In this document: in pieces, positions 1 to 9,111 of the stretch
How positions within the stretch are numbered: position 1 is the stretch's first letter
Layout of the letters: the number at the start of each line of letters is the position of its first letter
Origin: Lederbergia panacisoli
GTDB taxonomy: Bacteria > Bacillota > Bacilli > Bacillales > Bacillaceae_C
Length of the DNA: 64,000 bases
Direction of reading: 5' to 3'
NCBI RefSeq assembly: GCF_024626525.1
Contig: NZ_JANJGU010000008.1
Location: 62,001 to 126,000 of the forward strand
Notes under the pieces: model-generated
What the model saw: the letters and a program-made list of their open reading frames with translations, nothing else
Told to the model about the DNA's origin: nothing
Databases searched by the model: none
Program-made: the position numbers and the translations under genes

Positions 1-298
1 AATTGATATTTACATAACGGATACGGAAGTCACAGTAATAGCGGAACTGGCTGGTTATGAAAAGGAAAATCTTCATATATCCGTTTCTGGAAATAAGCTG
101 CTGCTGAAAGGGACATCTACTCCGATTATTATGGGGCAGCCTGTTCTCCAAGAACGAAACGAAGGTCAATTTCAGCGGATCATCGAATTGCCTGAACCTA
201 CATTTTCAAATCAAATCAGGGCAAAGTTGCAAAACGGACTTTTAATATTAACGTACAAACGAAAATACTTTCAGGAAGAAAGAGTACCTATCGACTGA
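1..298 (+). CDS. Hsp20/alpha-crystallin family protein, 3' part only
   Basis: An open frame enters from the left edge (reading from base 2) and stops at TGA 296-298, giving 98 residues with no start in the window. The segment begins DIYITDTEVTVIAELAGY and continues through alternating strands to a GLLILTY motif, the typical end of an alpha-crystallin domain. Members are ATP-independent holdase chaperones; in Bacillus several (CotM, CotP, GerT) belong to the spore coat. The next gene looks spore-related, so a spore role is possible, but that is inference. Confidence 0.75.
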   Translation, partial: IDIYITDTEVTVIAELAGYEKENLHISVSGNKLLLKGTSTPIIMGQPVLQERNEGQFQRIIELPEPTFSNQIRAKLQNGLLILTYKRKYFQEERVPID

Positions 299-469
299 AT
301 TTGCTGAATATGAACTTAGCCAATGTAAATCGCATTTCATAATCACCATGACTTCCACCAAAACCCACTTTTCCTATGAGTTCTCGTCATAGAACTAGCT
401 GCACTGCCAACGATGTTAGAAACCTACTTCTCCTTTTTTTTATAAAAAACAATATTGCGGGGAATAAAA

Positions 470-1285
470 ATGCCTATAAAAGGATTATTCAGCCAAAAAC
501 AAAATAATGAAAATATATTAGAAAAAATAGCGGAACTGGAGAAAAAACAGGCAAGATTAAATGCACTCGAAGTTCATATTAAAAGGCTTTTAAAATTAGA
601 AGAGGAAATCACGCCCCTTTTAAAAGGAGGGAATCTAGAAAAAAAGGACAAACCTCCACCGAGAATTTCGGAGAAAAAAGCGGAGCCGAGAGAGAAGGAT
701 AAGAATAGGTTCCGTGGTGAAGCTAGTTTAATGGAAACCGCCATTATCAAAAAAATCACGCCTTTTCTAAAAGCTGTGGACAGAATGGACAAACAGATTA
801 GGGAACTTGAAAAAAATGTCGTGCTGATCCATCAATCGCAATCGGAACTCACAATTCGACTTGAAGCAATGGAAGAGAATTTCTCCAGATTTCAAGAAGA
901 AAATACTAAACCAACTGAAAAAAAGCCGCAAGAACAAGCGATGGTTATTAAAGAAATTCATATCGATAAATTTTATTTAGATAAATATGAACAAAATAAT
1001 AATTTTGCCCAGTTAGGAATTAAAGATTTAAGCGGTGCTCTAAATATTGGAGCGACTTACGGTAGGGAAGTGCTTCCGAAGGAGCTATCGGACCAATTAA
1101 AAGAGGATATGAAGGAATTCAAAGGGATGAAAAAGGAGTTTGGTATAGGAGAAGAAGAGTCTTCCAGTACGAATGAAGAGGAATCTTCCGGTATGACTGA
1201 AGAATCATCTAGCAGCGAGGAACCTGTGTACGATGCTGAATCCTTTACGGAAATACCAATAGAAGTCGTAGATGACGATAATTAA
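470..1285 (+). CDS. GerPC-like coiled-coil protein, probably spore coat or germination related
   Basis: The product is 271 aa, starting at ATG 470, which sits behind GCGGGG; an in-frame TTG at 455 has no ribosome site. Residues 10-150 are charged and coiled-coil-like. A short beta-rich segment around 165-200 (IHIDKFYLDK then LGIKDLSGALNIG) resembles the arrangement in GerPC, where a coiled coil precedes a motif ending in LNIG. The tail is acidic and serine-rich (EESSS repeats). GerP proteins help germinants cross the spore coat. The assignment rests on motif resemblance recalled from the family and could be wrong; the protein is longer than typical GerPC. Confidence 0.5.
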   Translation: MPIKGLFSQKQNNENILEKIAELEKKQARLNALEVHIKRLLKLEEEITPLLKGGNLEKKDKPPPRISEKKAEPREKDKNRFRGEASLMETAIIKKITPFLKAVDRMDKQIRELEKNVVLIHQSQSELTIRLEAMEENFSRFQEENTKPTEKKPQEQAMVIKEIHIDKFYLDKYEQNNNFAQLGIKDLSGALNIGATYGREVLPKELSDQLKEDMKEFKGMKKEFGIGEEESSSTNEEESSGMTEESSSSEEPVYDAESFTEIPIEVVDDDN

Positions 1286-1286
1286 A

Positions 1287-1327
1287 AAACAAAACGTGAA
1301 GTCAATTTTCATGTTTTGTTTTTTTAT
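1287..1327 (+). terminator. Intrinsic terminator after the GerPC-like gene
   Basis: AAAACAAAACGTGAA and TTTTCATGTTTTGTTTT form an imperfect A/T-rich stem ending in a run of T, immediately after the stop codon. Confidence 0.7.
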
Positions 1328-1430
1328 GTCTAACAGTAGTTAAAAGGTCCTATTTCGTTAGATTCATCTAACTGGAAAGGTTAGGAAGAAAAACGACAAA
1401 AATGAAATGAAACTGTAATATAATTTTCCC

Positions 1431-1458
1431 TTAACATATTAATATCTGATGTTATAAT
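1431..1458 (+). promoter_or_regulatory. SigA promoter for ftsEX
   Basis: TTAACA (1431-1436), 16 bases, then perfect TATAAT (1453-1458). It lies about 180 bp before ftsE, leaving a long leader. Apart from this promoter I see nothing firm in the 1328-1637 gap. Confidence 0.6.
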
Positions 1459-1637
1459 AGGTTTGGGTTCATTTTTCGCCAGCAAGCGACAGAACGCAGC
1501 GGTTTTTTTCGCGATACATACGATTTTTAGCGGAAAAACAGAAAAACTACTATGTAAACCATATTTTTTGCCTTTTACAATTTCCATATTTAGGACATTT
1601 CGGCTATAAAAAATTGGTTTAGGAACCAGGTGATGAC

Positions 1638-2324
1638 ATGATTGAAATGCAGGATGTAGTAAAAAAATACTCGAACGGCATAACTGCTGTCAATGGATTG
1701 AGCATCCGCATTAACCAAGGTGAATTTATTTATGTCGTTGGTCCAAGCGGTGCGGGAAAATCTACCTTTATTAAGCTGATGTACAGGGAAGAAAAACCTA
1801 CTTTAGGACAAATCAAGGTTAATGGGATCGATTTATCTAAGCTGAAAAATCGGAATGTCCCATTTTTACGTAGAAATATAGGTGTTGTATTTCAGGACTT
1901 TAGGCTTCTTCCGACACTTACTGTGTTTGAAAATGTAGCCTTTGCACTTGAAGTAATTGAACAGCGCCCTAAAGATATTAGAAAAAGAGTGATGGACGTG
2001 CTGGCAATGGTTGGATTAAAGCATAAGATTCGTATGCTGCCTACCGAACTTTCTGGTGGAGAGCAGCAACGCGTCTCAATAGCGAGATCAATTGTCAATA
2101 ATCCAAAACTTGTCATTGCGGACGAGCCTACGGGTAATTTAGATCCTGATACTTCATGGGAGATTATGAGTCTATTAAAAGAAATCAACATGAAGGGTAC
2201 AACGATTATTATGGCAACCCATAATAAGGAGATTGTAAATACAATTAAACATAGAGTTGTGGCTATTGAAAGCGGAAGAATTGTCCGCGATGAACAGCGG
2301 GGGGATTACGGATATGAAAGCTAG
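1638..2324 (+). CDS. ftsE: Cell-division ABC transporter ATP-binding protein FtsE
   Basis: FtsE (228 aa) is the cytoplasmic ATPase that with FtsX transmits a signal to peptidoglycan hydrolases outside the cell. Visible are Walker A GPSGAGKST (about residues 36-44), the signature LSGGEQQR (about 138-145) and Walker B LVIADEP. ATG 1638 follows CCAGGTGATGAC. The 3' end overlaps ftsX by 11 bp, indicating translational coupling. Length and order ftsE-ftsX match Bacilli. Confidence 0.95.
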   Translation: MIEMQDVVKKYSNGITAVNGLSIRINQGEFIYVVGPSGAGKSTFIKLMYREEKPTLGQIKVNGIDLSKLKNRNVPFLRRNIGVVFQDFRLLPTLTVFENVAFALEVIEQRPKDIRKRVMDVLAMVGLKHKIRMLPTELSGGEQQRVSIARSIVNNPKLVIADEPTGNLDPDTSWEIMSLLKEINMKGTTIIMATHNKEIVNTIKHRVVAIESGRIVRDEQRGDYGYES

Positions 2325-3201
2325 AACACTTCGACGACATCTAAGAGAAAGCTTTAAAAGTTTACGTCGAAATGGCTGGATGACGTTTGCCTCGGTTAGT
2401 GCTGTTACTGTTACATTACTGTTAGTTGGAGTTTTCTTCGTCATTTTGATGAATATGAATAAATTTGCCAGTGACCTTGAACAAGATGTGGAAATTAGAA
2501 CCCATGTTGAATTAACGGCAACTAAAAAAGATCAGGCAGCATTAGAACAAAAAATTGCAAAACTTGATCTAGTTGAATCAGTGAAATTTTCTTCAAAGGA
2601 AGATGAACTTAATCATTTGATACAAACAATGGGAAAAGAGTGGAACTTTATCGAAGAGCAGGAAAATCCTTTACACGACGTATTTGTCGTGAAAACGAAA
2701 AAACCTGCCGATACTCCGATCGTTGCACAACAAATCCGTAAAATGGAATTCGTCAACTCCGCTGAATATGGCGAAAAGAAAGTTGAGAATTTGTTTAAAG
2801 TCTTAAAAACAAGTCGAAACATCGGGTTGGTTCTCGTCATCGGGCTTTTGTTTACAGCAATGTTTCTGATTTCGAACACAATAAAAATTACTATTTTTGC
2901 TAGAAGACGTGAAATTGAAATTATGAAACTAGTAGGAGCAACAAATTGGTTTATCCGTTGGCCATTTTTATTTGAAGGAATTTGGTTAGGGATGCTTGGT
3001 TCTATTTTACCAATTGGAGTTGTTGCTACTGGCTATTATTATGCATATGACTTTATGGAAATGCGAATACCACGCCAATTAATTCAGCCTCTTGAGTATA
3101 CGCCATTCGTTTATGAAGTTAGCCTGCTCATGCTTCTAATAGGAATCATCATTGGTGGCTGGGGCAGTTTCATCTCCGTAAGACGATTCTTAAAAGTGTG
3201 A
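2314..3201 (+). CDS. ftsX: Cell-division ABC transporter permease FtsX
   Basis: FtsX is 295 aa with start ATG 2314 inside the 3' end of ftsE, behind GCGGGGGGAT. It has a cytoplasmic N-terminus, one membrane segment (about 27-48), a large extracellular loop, and three C-terminal membrane segments with the FtsX/MacB-type RRREIEIMKLVGAT motif. The extracellular loop normally contacts the coiled coil of a murein hydrolase, and the gene downstream encodes just such a protein. The frame is open further upstream, but that start would lie deep in ftsE. Confidence 0.95.
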   Translation: MKARTLRRHLRESFKSLRRNGWMTFASVSAVTVTLLLVGVFFVILMNMNKFASDLEQDVEIRTHVELTATKKDQAALEQKIAKLDLVESVKFSSKEDELNHLIQTMGKEWNFIEEQENPLHDVFVVKTKKPADTPIVAQQIRKMEFVNSAEYGEKKVENLFKVLKTSRNIGLVLVIGLLFTAMFLISNTIKITIFARRREIEIMKLVGATNWFIRWPFLFEGIWLGMLGSILPIGVVATGYYYAYDFMEMRIPRQLIQPLEYTPFVYEVSLLMLLIGIIIGGWGSFISVRRFLKV

Positions 3202-3275
3202 AACTATTACCATTGTATACAAGCTCTATCGACTATAGAGAGAGTAAATGCAAGAGGGAGAAAGGGGAACTATTC

Positions 3276-4610
3276 TTGAAAAGACGTTCGGTACTTTCGA
3301 TTACGCTAGCTGTTACATTAGGGTTTGGAGGCATTTTAACAAATGTCCAAGGTGTCTCGGCTGCTAATCTAAAGAATCTGCAAGATGAGCAATCAGATGT
3401 TATAAATAAACGGTCAAATATCAATGATTCTATTGGGGAAAAAGATAATCAAATTTCGGAAATCGGTGATCGTCAAAGTCAGCTAGAAGCTGAAATGAAG
3501 CAACTTGAAAATGATATTGCTGATACAGATAAAAAGATTACTGAAAAGCAAAAGCAAATTAAAGAGACAAAAGCGGAAATTAAAAAACTAAAAAAAGAAA
3601 TTGCTGAATTAAAAATTCGAATTGAAAAAAGAAATGAATTGCTTAAAGAGCGTGCGAGAAACATTCAACAAAATGGAGGCTCCGTCAAGTTTATCGATGT
3701 ATTATTAGGAGCAGAGAGTTTCGGAGACTTTATCGATCGCATTTCAGTTGTGTCTACACTTGTGAATGCTGATAAAGAAATCATTGAGGAACAAAAGGCT
3801 GATAAAGAAAAGCTCGAATCGAATCAGAAAAAAGTAGAAATAGAGCTTGCTAGTTTAAATGGAATGCTTAAAGAATTAGAGAATTTGAAAGCAGATTTGA
3901 AAAATCAAAATGCTAAAAAAGCTCAATTGAATAAGGAATTAGCCGCCGAGAAGAAACATCTTGAAAGTGAAAAGATGTCTTTAGAGGAAGAGGCAGAATT
4001 ATTGAAAGCGCAAGAAATTGCTCTTCAGAAGGCTATTAAACTAGAAAAAGATAGGATAGCGGAAGAAGAGCGGAAGGCTCGTGAAGAAGCAGCTAGAATA
4101 GCTGAGGAAGAACGTAAGGCAAGAGAGGCAGCAAATGCTAATAAAGGTGGCGCAACGGGACCTGTAAATAATAATAGTGGTTCAAATAACGTTTCGAAGC
4201 CGCCGGTTTCATCGGGATTATTCTCAAGACCGGCTAATGGATATGTCTCTTCCGGTTTCGGAGGTCGTTGGGGTGCCTTGCACGCTGGGTTAGATATTGC
4301 TGCATCGGGACCAGTTCCGATTGTTGCTGCCGCCAGCGGTGTTGTAAGCAGATCGTATACTTCTTCCAGTTATGGTAATGTTGTCTTTGTTGTGCATCAC
4401 TTAAATGGACAAACATATGAGACTGTTTATGCTCATATGAGAAGCAGAAGTGTCAGCACAGGACAAACTGTATCTAAAGGGCAACAGTTGGGCGTAATGG
4501 GGAATACCGGACATTCATATGGCCAACATCTACATTTTGAATTACATGTAGGGCTTTGGAATATGTCTAAATCGAATGCTGTTGACCCGCGTAGATATAT
4601 AAATTTTTAA
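3276..4610 (+). CDS. Secreted coiled-coil M23 peptidase, probable FtsEX-controlled murein hydrolase
   Basis: The TTG start at 3276 follows GGGAGAAAGGGG and gives 444 aa. A signal peptide (KRRSVLSITLAVTL, cleavage near VSA) precedes two long coiled-coil stretches (about 30-115 and 165-290) with a PcsB/CwlO-like hinge, then a linker rich in Asn, Gly and Ser. The C-terminal M23/LytM domain carries the zinc ligands HAGLD and HLHFE, so it looks catalytically intact. The gene starts 74 bp after ftsX, so it is probably cotranscribed and activated by FtsEX, in the manner of EnvC or PcsB. In B. subtilis the FtsEX target CwlO has an NlpC/P60 domain instead. Confidence 0.85.
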   Translation: MKRRSVLSITLAVTLGFGGILTNVQGVSAANLKNLQDEQSDVINKRSNINDSIGEKDNQISEIGDRQSQLEAEMKQLENDIADTDKKITEKQKQIKETKAEIKKLKKEIAELKIRIEKRNELLKERARNIQQNGGSVKFIDVLLGAESFGDFIDRISVVSTLVNADKEIIEEQKADKEKLESNQKKVEIELASLNGMLKELENLKADLKNQNAKKAQLNKELAAEKKHLESEKMSLEEEAELLKAQEIALQKAIKLEKDRIAEEERKAREEAARIAEEERKAREAANANKGGATGPVNNNSGSNNVSKPPVSSGLFSRPANGYVSSGFGGRWGALHAGLDIAASGPVPIVAAASGVVSRSYTSSSYGNVVFVVHHLNGQTYETVYAHMRSRSVSTGQTVSKGQQLGVMGNTGHSYGQHLHFELHVGLWNMSKSNAVDPRRYINF

Positions 4611-4630
4611 TATGATCATCACATAAATGG

Positions 4631-4656
4631 CCGCATCCATCAGGGTGCGGTTTTTT
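4631..4656 (+). terminator. Intrinsic terminator after the M23 peptidase
   Basis: CCGCA-TCCATCAGGG-TGCGG followed by six T; ends the ftsEX transcript. Confidence 0.75.
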
Positions 4657-4700
4657 ACATGCCTCTAAAGGTTCATATAGTACTTTCAAATTGGTAAATA

Positions 4701-4709
4701 TGCTAAAAT
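4701..4709 (+). promoter_or_regulatory. Candidate extended -10 promoter for cls
   Basis: TGC-TAAAAT 40 bp before the cls start, with no convincing -35 hexamer at the right spacing. Confidence 0.35.
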
Positions 4710-4751
4710 ATAGGAAATTAATAAAAGATTAGATAATGCGAGGGGCTTTTT

Positions 4752-6206
4752 ATGACGATTACGTCAATTATGGCGGTTTTATTAAGCATTTTCCTGCTTT
4801 TAAATATTGTTTTGGCTGGTTTTGTCGTATTTCTCGAAAGACGGGATGCAGGGGCAACATGGGCTTGGCTACTAGTATTATTTTTCGTTCCGGTAGCGGG
4901 TTTCGTTCTATATTTGATTTTTGGACAAAATTTAAGCCGTAAGAAAATTTTTGAGTGGAGAGACAAAAACAAGATCGGCATAATGGAAATTACAAAATAT
5001 CAAATTGAACTGCTGCAAAAAGGGGAGTTTCTATTCAATGATAATAGAACTTCTCAATATAAAGACTTGATTTATATGTTGCTTGTTAATGATAGAGCCG
5101 TACTCACACAAGATAATCACGTAGACATTTTTACTGACGGCGATCATAAATTTCGTTCTCTTTTAAATGATATTATTTCCGCAAAGGATCATATCCACAT
5201 CGTGTATTATATCGTTCGTAATGATAGATTAGGCAAGGAATTACTAGATACACTCACGAAAAAGGCGAAAGAGGGAGTTGAAGTAAAGTTTCTATACGAT
5301 GCGATGGGATCAAGGCGTCTTCCTCGCAAGTTTTTCAAACCTCTCATTGAAGCTGGAGGGAAAGTGAGTGCATTCTTTCCAGCCATTTTGCCGCATCTTA
5401 ATCTACAAGTTAACTTCCGGAATCATCGCAAGCTAGTTATTATTGATGGAGAAATTGGTTATACCGGCGGGTTCAATATTGGAGATGAATATTTAGGGTT
5501 AAATAAAAAATTTGGCTATTGGCGTGATACGCACTTAAAGATTTGTGGGAAAGCCGTATATGCGATGCAGACACGGTTTATTCTAGATTGGAATCAAGCC
5601 TCTTCTACGAAAGTAAGCTATGAGGATAGGTTTTTTCCTGAGATTGATGCTGTAGGGGATACGGATGTGCAAATTGTTTCAAGCGGGCCGGATTCCGAGT
5701 GGGAACAGATTAAATATGGAATGTTAAAATTAATCACCTCAGCGAAAAAATATATATTTATTCAAACACCTTATTTCATCCCAGATGCGAGTGTGCTTGA
5801 TGCGATAAAAATTGCAGCCTTATCTGGTGTGGATGTACGATTAATGATCCCAAACAAACCTGATCACGCATTTGTGTATTGGGCAACATTGTCCAATGTA
5901 GGGGAATTGTTAAAGACGGGGGCAAAAGTGTATATATATGAAAATGGGTTTATCCATGCAAAAACGATGGTGGCAGATGGGAAAATTGCTACTGTCGGAA
6001 CAGCAAATATTGATGTACGCAGCTTTAAATTAAATTTTGAGGTTAATGCATTTTTATACGATGAAATATTAGTGAAGAAGCTAGTCGATATTTATCATAA
6101 CGACATCACACATTCACGGGAATTAACTATGGAAGAATATCAAAATCGATCACTGCTTATTCGGTTTAAAGAATCTCTTTCACGGCTTCTGTCCCCGATT
6201 CTGTAA
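4752..6206 (+). CDS. cls: Cardiolipin synthase
   Basis: The product is 484 aa, the usual length of ClsA. Two N-terminal membrane segments (about 5-25 and 38-58) are followed by two phospholipase-D (HKD) motifs: HRKLVIIDG with His225 and HAKTMVADG with His402. The enzyme joins two phosphatidylglycerol molecules into cardiolipin and glycerol at the membrane. ATG 4752 follows GAGGGG. Bacilli usually carry several cls paralogues, so which one this corresponds to (ClsA, YwjE or YwiE) is not settled. Confidence 0.92.
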   Translation: MTITSIMAVLLSIFLLLNIVLAGFVVFLERRDAGATWAWLLVLFFVPVAGFVLYLIFGQNLSRKKIFEWRDKNKIGIMEITKYQIELLQKGEFLFNDNRTSQYKDLIYMLLVNDRAVLTQDNHVDIFTDGDHKFRSLLNDIISAKDHIHIVYYIVRNDRLGKELLDTLTKKAKEGVEVKFLYDAMGSRRLPRKFFKPLIEAGGKVSAFFPAILPHLNLQVNFRNHRKLVIIDGEIGYTGGFNIGDEYLGLNKKFGYWRDTHLKICGKAVYAMQTRFILDWNQASSTKVSYEDRFFPEIDAVGDTDVQIVSSGPDSEWEQIKYGMLKLITSAKKYIFIQTPYFIPDASVLDAIKIAALSGVDVRLMIPNKPDHAFVYWATLSNVGELLKTGAKVYIYENGFIHAKTMVADGKIATVGTANIDVRSFKLNFEVNAFLYDEILVKKLVDIYHNDITHSRELTMEEYQNRSLLIRFKESLSRLLSPIL

Positions 6207-6225
6207 TGAAATGAGTTGAATCCGT

Positions 6226-6840
6226 TTGACTTGGTATACAATTGGAACATTATCTTTTCCGGCCACATGGGTTTCGATCATAGCCGCTTTTTTAATAACA
6301 GGGGCATTTTTATATATTAGAAAAATGAAAGATACTGCTAATTGGTATGGGAATGTCGTCTTTATTTTTATCATGACTTGGAAATTCAGTGTCGTTCTTT
6401 TTCAATTTAACATGATCGTGTCGAATCCACTTTCCATTCTTTATTTTAACGGAGGAATGAAGGGGTATTGGCTTGGAGTAGCGGCAGCCATTGTGTATAC
6501 ATACTTTTATATGAAGCATAATGAAGTGAAAATAGGGCAGTTTATCCAGGCTTGGCTGCTTTTTATCGTTATATATGAGATTGTTTCTGCATATGTTTCA
6601 CATGAAGCTCGTACTTGGCTTCTTATTCGTTTGATAATCGGTATTCTAGTCATCATATTGTCCTTTTTAAAGGAAAAACAATGGATTTGGCAACTTCAAA
6701 TTATGATATTATTTATTGGAGTATTAGCAGTTCTTTATTCCTTAACAAATCAATTGCTATCATTGCCTTTGACTACATTCGTTATCATTGCAATTTCATT
6801 GAGCCTACTATTAAAAATAAGGAGGCTGGACATTGACTAA
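6226..6840 (+). CDS. Multi-pass membrane protein upstream of a thiol oxidoreductase
   Basis: The product is 204 aa with about six or seven hydrophobic segments and no recognised catalytic motif. The only workable start is TTG 6226, because the upstream in-frame ATG at 6211 is followed within two codons by a stop; its ribosome site is weak. The 3' end overlaps the next gene by 8 bp, so the two are probably translated together. I recognise no family with confidence; a segment around residues 70-85 (GGMKGYWLGV) recalls Lgt-type loops only faintly. A role as membrane partner of the downstream thioredoxin-like protein is inference. Confidence 0.7.
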   Translation: MTWYTIGTLSFPATWVSIIAAFLITGAFLYIRKMKDTANWYGNVVFIFIMTWKFSVVLFQFNMIVSNPLSILYFNGGMKGYWLGVAAAIVYTYFYMKHNEVKIGQFIQAWLLFIVIYEIVSAYVSHEARTWLLIRLIIGILVIILSFLKEKQWIWQLQIMILFIGVLAVLYSLTNQLLSLPLTTFVIIAISLSLLLKIRRLDID

Positions 6841-7441
6841 AAAAATCTTTGGTTTATCTCTAGTTGCTATTTTAGCAGGTATTTTAATTGTAAATATTGT
6901 GCAAGACGCTCGGGAGAAGAAAAGCAATACAGTAGAGCAAGAAACGTACTATATTGATTCCTCTGATGAGGATGGAAATGCAAGTGTGTTTAATAATGAA
7001 GGAGTGACTGAAGGGGATATTCCTCCCGATTTTGAACTCATGACGCTCGCTGGCGATAAAATTAGGCTTTCAGATTTTAATGGAAAAAAAGTGATATTGA
7101 ACTTTTGGGCAACATGGTGTCCTCCATGTAGGGCAGAGATGCCGCATATGGAGAACTTTTATAAAAAGAATGCTGAGAAATTGAATGTAGAAATTATTGC
7201 GGTTAATTTAACTGCCGCTGAACGTGGCGGGAATGGACCGGAAAAGGTCAAGAAATTCATAGAGGAATACGGGCTTACATTTCATGTCCCATTAGATGAG
7301 ACGGGTGAAGTGGGCGATAAGTATAGGATTATTCCGATTCCTACAAGTTTTTTGATTGATACGAATGGAATCATTAAACAGAAAATTTTAGGACCTATGG
7401 ATGAAGAAATGATGGAGAAGCTAGTAAAGGATTTAAAGTAA
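6833..7441 (+). CDS. Membrane-anchored TlpA/ResA-like thiol-disulfide oxidoreductase
   Basis: The product is 202 aa. The start is TTG 6833 behind AAGGAGG. An N-terminal membrane anchor (about 5-23) precedes a thioredoxin fold of the AhpC/TSA-redoxin type with active site WCPPCR (Cys96, Cys99) and a cis-proline segment PIPTSF. Such proteins face outward and reduce or shuffle disulfides, for example in cytochrome c maturation (ResA) or spore cortex formation (StoA). Neither ccdA nor resBC is adjacent, so the substrate is unknown. Transcription probably ends before the S-box leader. Confidence 0.85.
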   Translation: MTKKIFGLSLVAILAGILIVNIVQDAREKKSNTVEQETYYIDSSDEDGNASVFNNEGVTEGDIPPDFELMTLAGDKIRLSDFNGKKVILNFWATWCPPCRAEMPHMENFYKKNAEKLNVEIIAVNLTAAERGGNGPEKVKKFIEEYGLTFHVPLDETGEVGDKYRIIPIPTSFLIDTNGIIKQKILGPMDEEMMEKLVKDLK

Positions 7442-7466
7442 TTAATCATTTGTATTGAAAAATGTA

Positions 7467-7496
7467 TTGACATGTTGAATAACCTTCATATATACT
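7467..7496 (+). promoter_or_regulatory. SigA promoter for the S-box leader and metY
   Basis: Perfect TTGACA (7467-7472), 18 bases, TATACT (7491-7496), about 50 bp before the riboswitch. Confidence 0.7.
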
Positions 7497-7544
7497 AGTT
7501 TTCAAGAGTTTCAAGAAAATTTAAAAATGAATATGTATATTACT

Positions 7545-7654
7545 CTTATCAAGAGCGGCGGAGGGAATAGGCCCTACGATGCCCGGCAACCTTCAGGTAT
7601 TAATATCTGAAAAGGTGCTAATTCCTACGGATCAATGATGATCTGGTAGATAAG
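7545..7654 (+). ncRNA. SAM-I riboswitch (S-box) aptamer
   Basis: The leader carries conserved S-box elements: AGAGCGGCGGAGGGA, the core GATGCCCGGCAACC, and AAGGTGCTAATTCC. The closing helix P1 pairs CTTATC (7545-7550) with GATAAG (7649-7654). Binding S-adenosylmethionine stabilises the aptamer and lets the downstream terminator form, switching off metY when methionine is plentiful. Confidence 0.95.
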
Positions 7655-7674
7655 GGGAGGAAACTGATAATAAG

Positions 7675-7700
7675 CCCTCTTCTTATAGAAGAGGGTTTTT
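7675..7700 (+). terminator. Riboswitch-controlled terminator
   Basis: CCCTCTTC-TTATA-GAAGAGGG, a perfect 8-bp stem followed by five T. It sits 20 bases after the aptamer P1 helix and 35 bases before metY, as expected for the S-box expression platform. Confidence 0.9.
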
Positions 7701-7734
7701 AGTTTTAGAATTTATTACTTAGGAGGATGGAAAA

Positions 7735-9033
7735 ATGAGTCAAGAAAATTACAAACAAGAAACGGTTTTACTTCACGGTGGTCAAGTACCTGATGAGACA
7801 GGGGCACGTGCAGTTCCAGTTTATAGAACGACTTCATATGTTTTTGAAAATACAGAGCACGCACAAAAATTATTTGGTTTAGAAGTGGCTGGTAATATTT
7901 ATTCCCGTATTATGAACCCGACTGTAGATGTATTTGAAAAGCGCGTTGCCGAACTTGAGGGCGGAACAGCCGCTGTTGCTTTATCTTCTGGAATGGCTGC
8001 TATTGCATTTTCAATCTTGAATATTGCACGAGCAGGCGATGAAATTGTTGCTGCTACTGACCTTTATGGCGGTACGTTTAATTTGTTTGCAGTTTCACTT
8101 CCGAGATACGGAATTAATGTGAAATTTGTTGATCCTAAAGATCCAGAGAATTTTAGAAAAGCCATTACTCCTAAAACAAAAGCACTTTTCGCTGAAGTAA
8201 TTGGAAATCCAAGCCTTCATATATTAGATGTTGAAGCTGTTGCTAATATAGCCCATGAAAATAGCATCCCTTTAATTGTTGATAGCACGTTTGCGACTCC
8301 TGTTTTAAGTAGACCAATCGAGTGGGGAGCGGATATCGTTGTCCATTCAGCTACTAAATGGATTGGCGGTCACGGAACTGCCATTGGTGGAGTTGTTGTA
8401 GACAGTGGTAAATTTGACTGGAATAATGAGAAATTCCCTGACTTTATTGAGCCGGATCATACGTATCATGGAATCCGCTATGGGATTGATGTTCCGGGAG
8501 CGGCATTCGCTACAAAGTTAAGAGTTCAGCTGCTTCGTGATTTCGGACCTTGCCTAAGCCCAGATAACGCTTTTATTTTCTTACAAGGCTTAGAAACTCT
8601 ACATCTTCGTATGGAAAAACATATTGCAAATACAAAAGCAGTTGCGAAATACTTACAGGAACATGATGCAGTTGAGTGGGTGTCCTACCCGGGATTGGAA
8701 GACCATCCATCCTATGAGCTTTCGAAAAAGTACTTCCCTAAAGGGGCGGGTGCGATTATCGTCTTCGGTATTAAAGGCGGACGTGAAGCGGGCAGAGCAA
8801 CAATTGATAACGTGAAGTTATTCTCACATGTTGCCAACGTAGGAGACGCAAAATCATTGATTATTCACCCAGCGTCCACAACGCATCAACAGTTAAGTGC
8901 TGAAGAATTGAAATTGACAGGAGTAACAGAAGAATTAATTCGTTTGGCAGTTGGCCTTGAAGCGATTGAAGACATCACCGCCGACCTAGGGCAAGCGATA
9001 GAAAAAGCGGTAGCAGCAACTTCTGTAAAATAA
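7735..9033 (+). CDS. metY: O-acetylhomoserine sulfhydrylase (PLP-dependent)
   Basis: The product is 432 aa, the usual length of MetY; cystathionine gamma-synthases are about 50 residues shorter. It belongs to the Cys/Met-metabolism PLP family, with the PLP-binding lysine in SATKW (Lys208) and a substrate-loop sequence YSRIMNPT. The enzyme makes homocysteine directly from O-acetylhomoserine and sulfide. ATG 7735 follows TAGGAGG. The S-box leader confirms a methionine-pathway role. It is monocistronic, with a terminator directly after. Confidence 0.92.
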   Translation: MSQENYKQETVLLHGGQVPDETGARAVPVYRTTSYVFENTEHAQKLFGLEVAGNIYSRIMNPTVDVFEKRVAELEGGTAAVALSSGMAAIAFSILNIARAGDEIVAATDLYGGTFNLFAVSLPRYGINVKFVDPKDPENFRKAITPKTKALFAEVIGNPSLHILDVEAVANIAHENSIPLIVDSTFATPVLSRPIEWGADIVVHSATKWIGGHGTAIGGVVVDSGKFDWNNEKFPDFIEPDHTYHGIRYGIDVPGAAFATKLRVQLLRDFGPCLSPDNAFIFLQGLETLHLRMEKHIANTKAVAKYLQEHDAVEWVSYPGLEDHPSYELSKKYFPKGAGAIIVFGIKGGREAGRATIDNVKLFSHVANVGDAKSLIIHPASTTHQQLSAEELKLTGVTEELIRLAVGLEAIEDITADLGQAIEKAVAATSVK

Positions 9034-9055
9034 GTGAGTGAATGAAAAGGAGAGG

Positions 9056-9087
9056 CCTGGGAACTTGTTTCCTAGGTCTTTTCTTTT
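9056..9087 (+). terminator. Intrinsic terminator of metY
   Basis: CCTGGGAA and TTCCTAGG pair around a short loop (one G-T wobble), then TCTTTTCTTTTT. Confidence 0.75.
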
Positions 9088-9111
9088 TAGTGAAGGAAAG
9101 GCAGCATCAAA

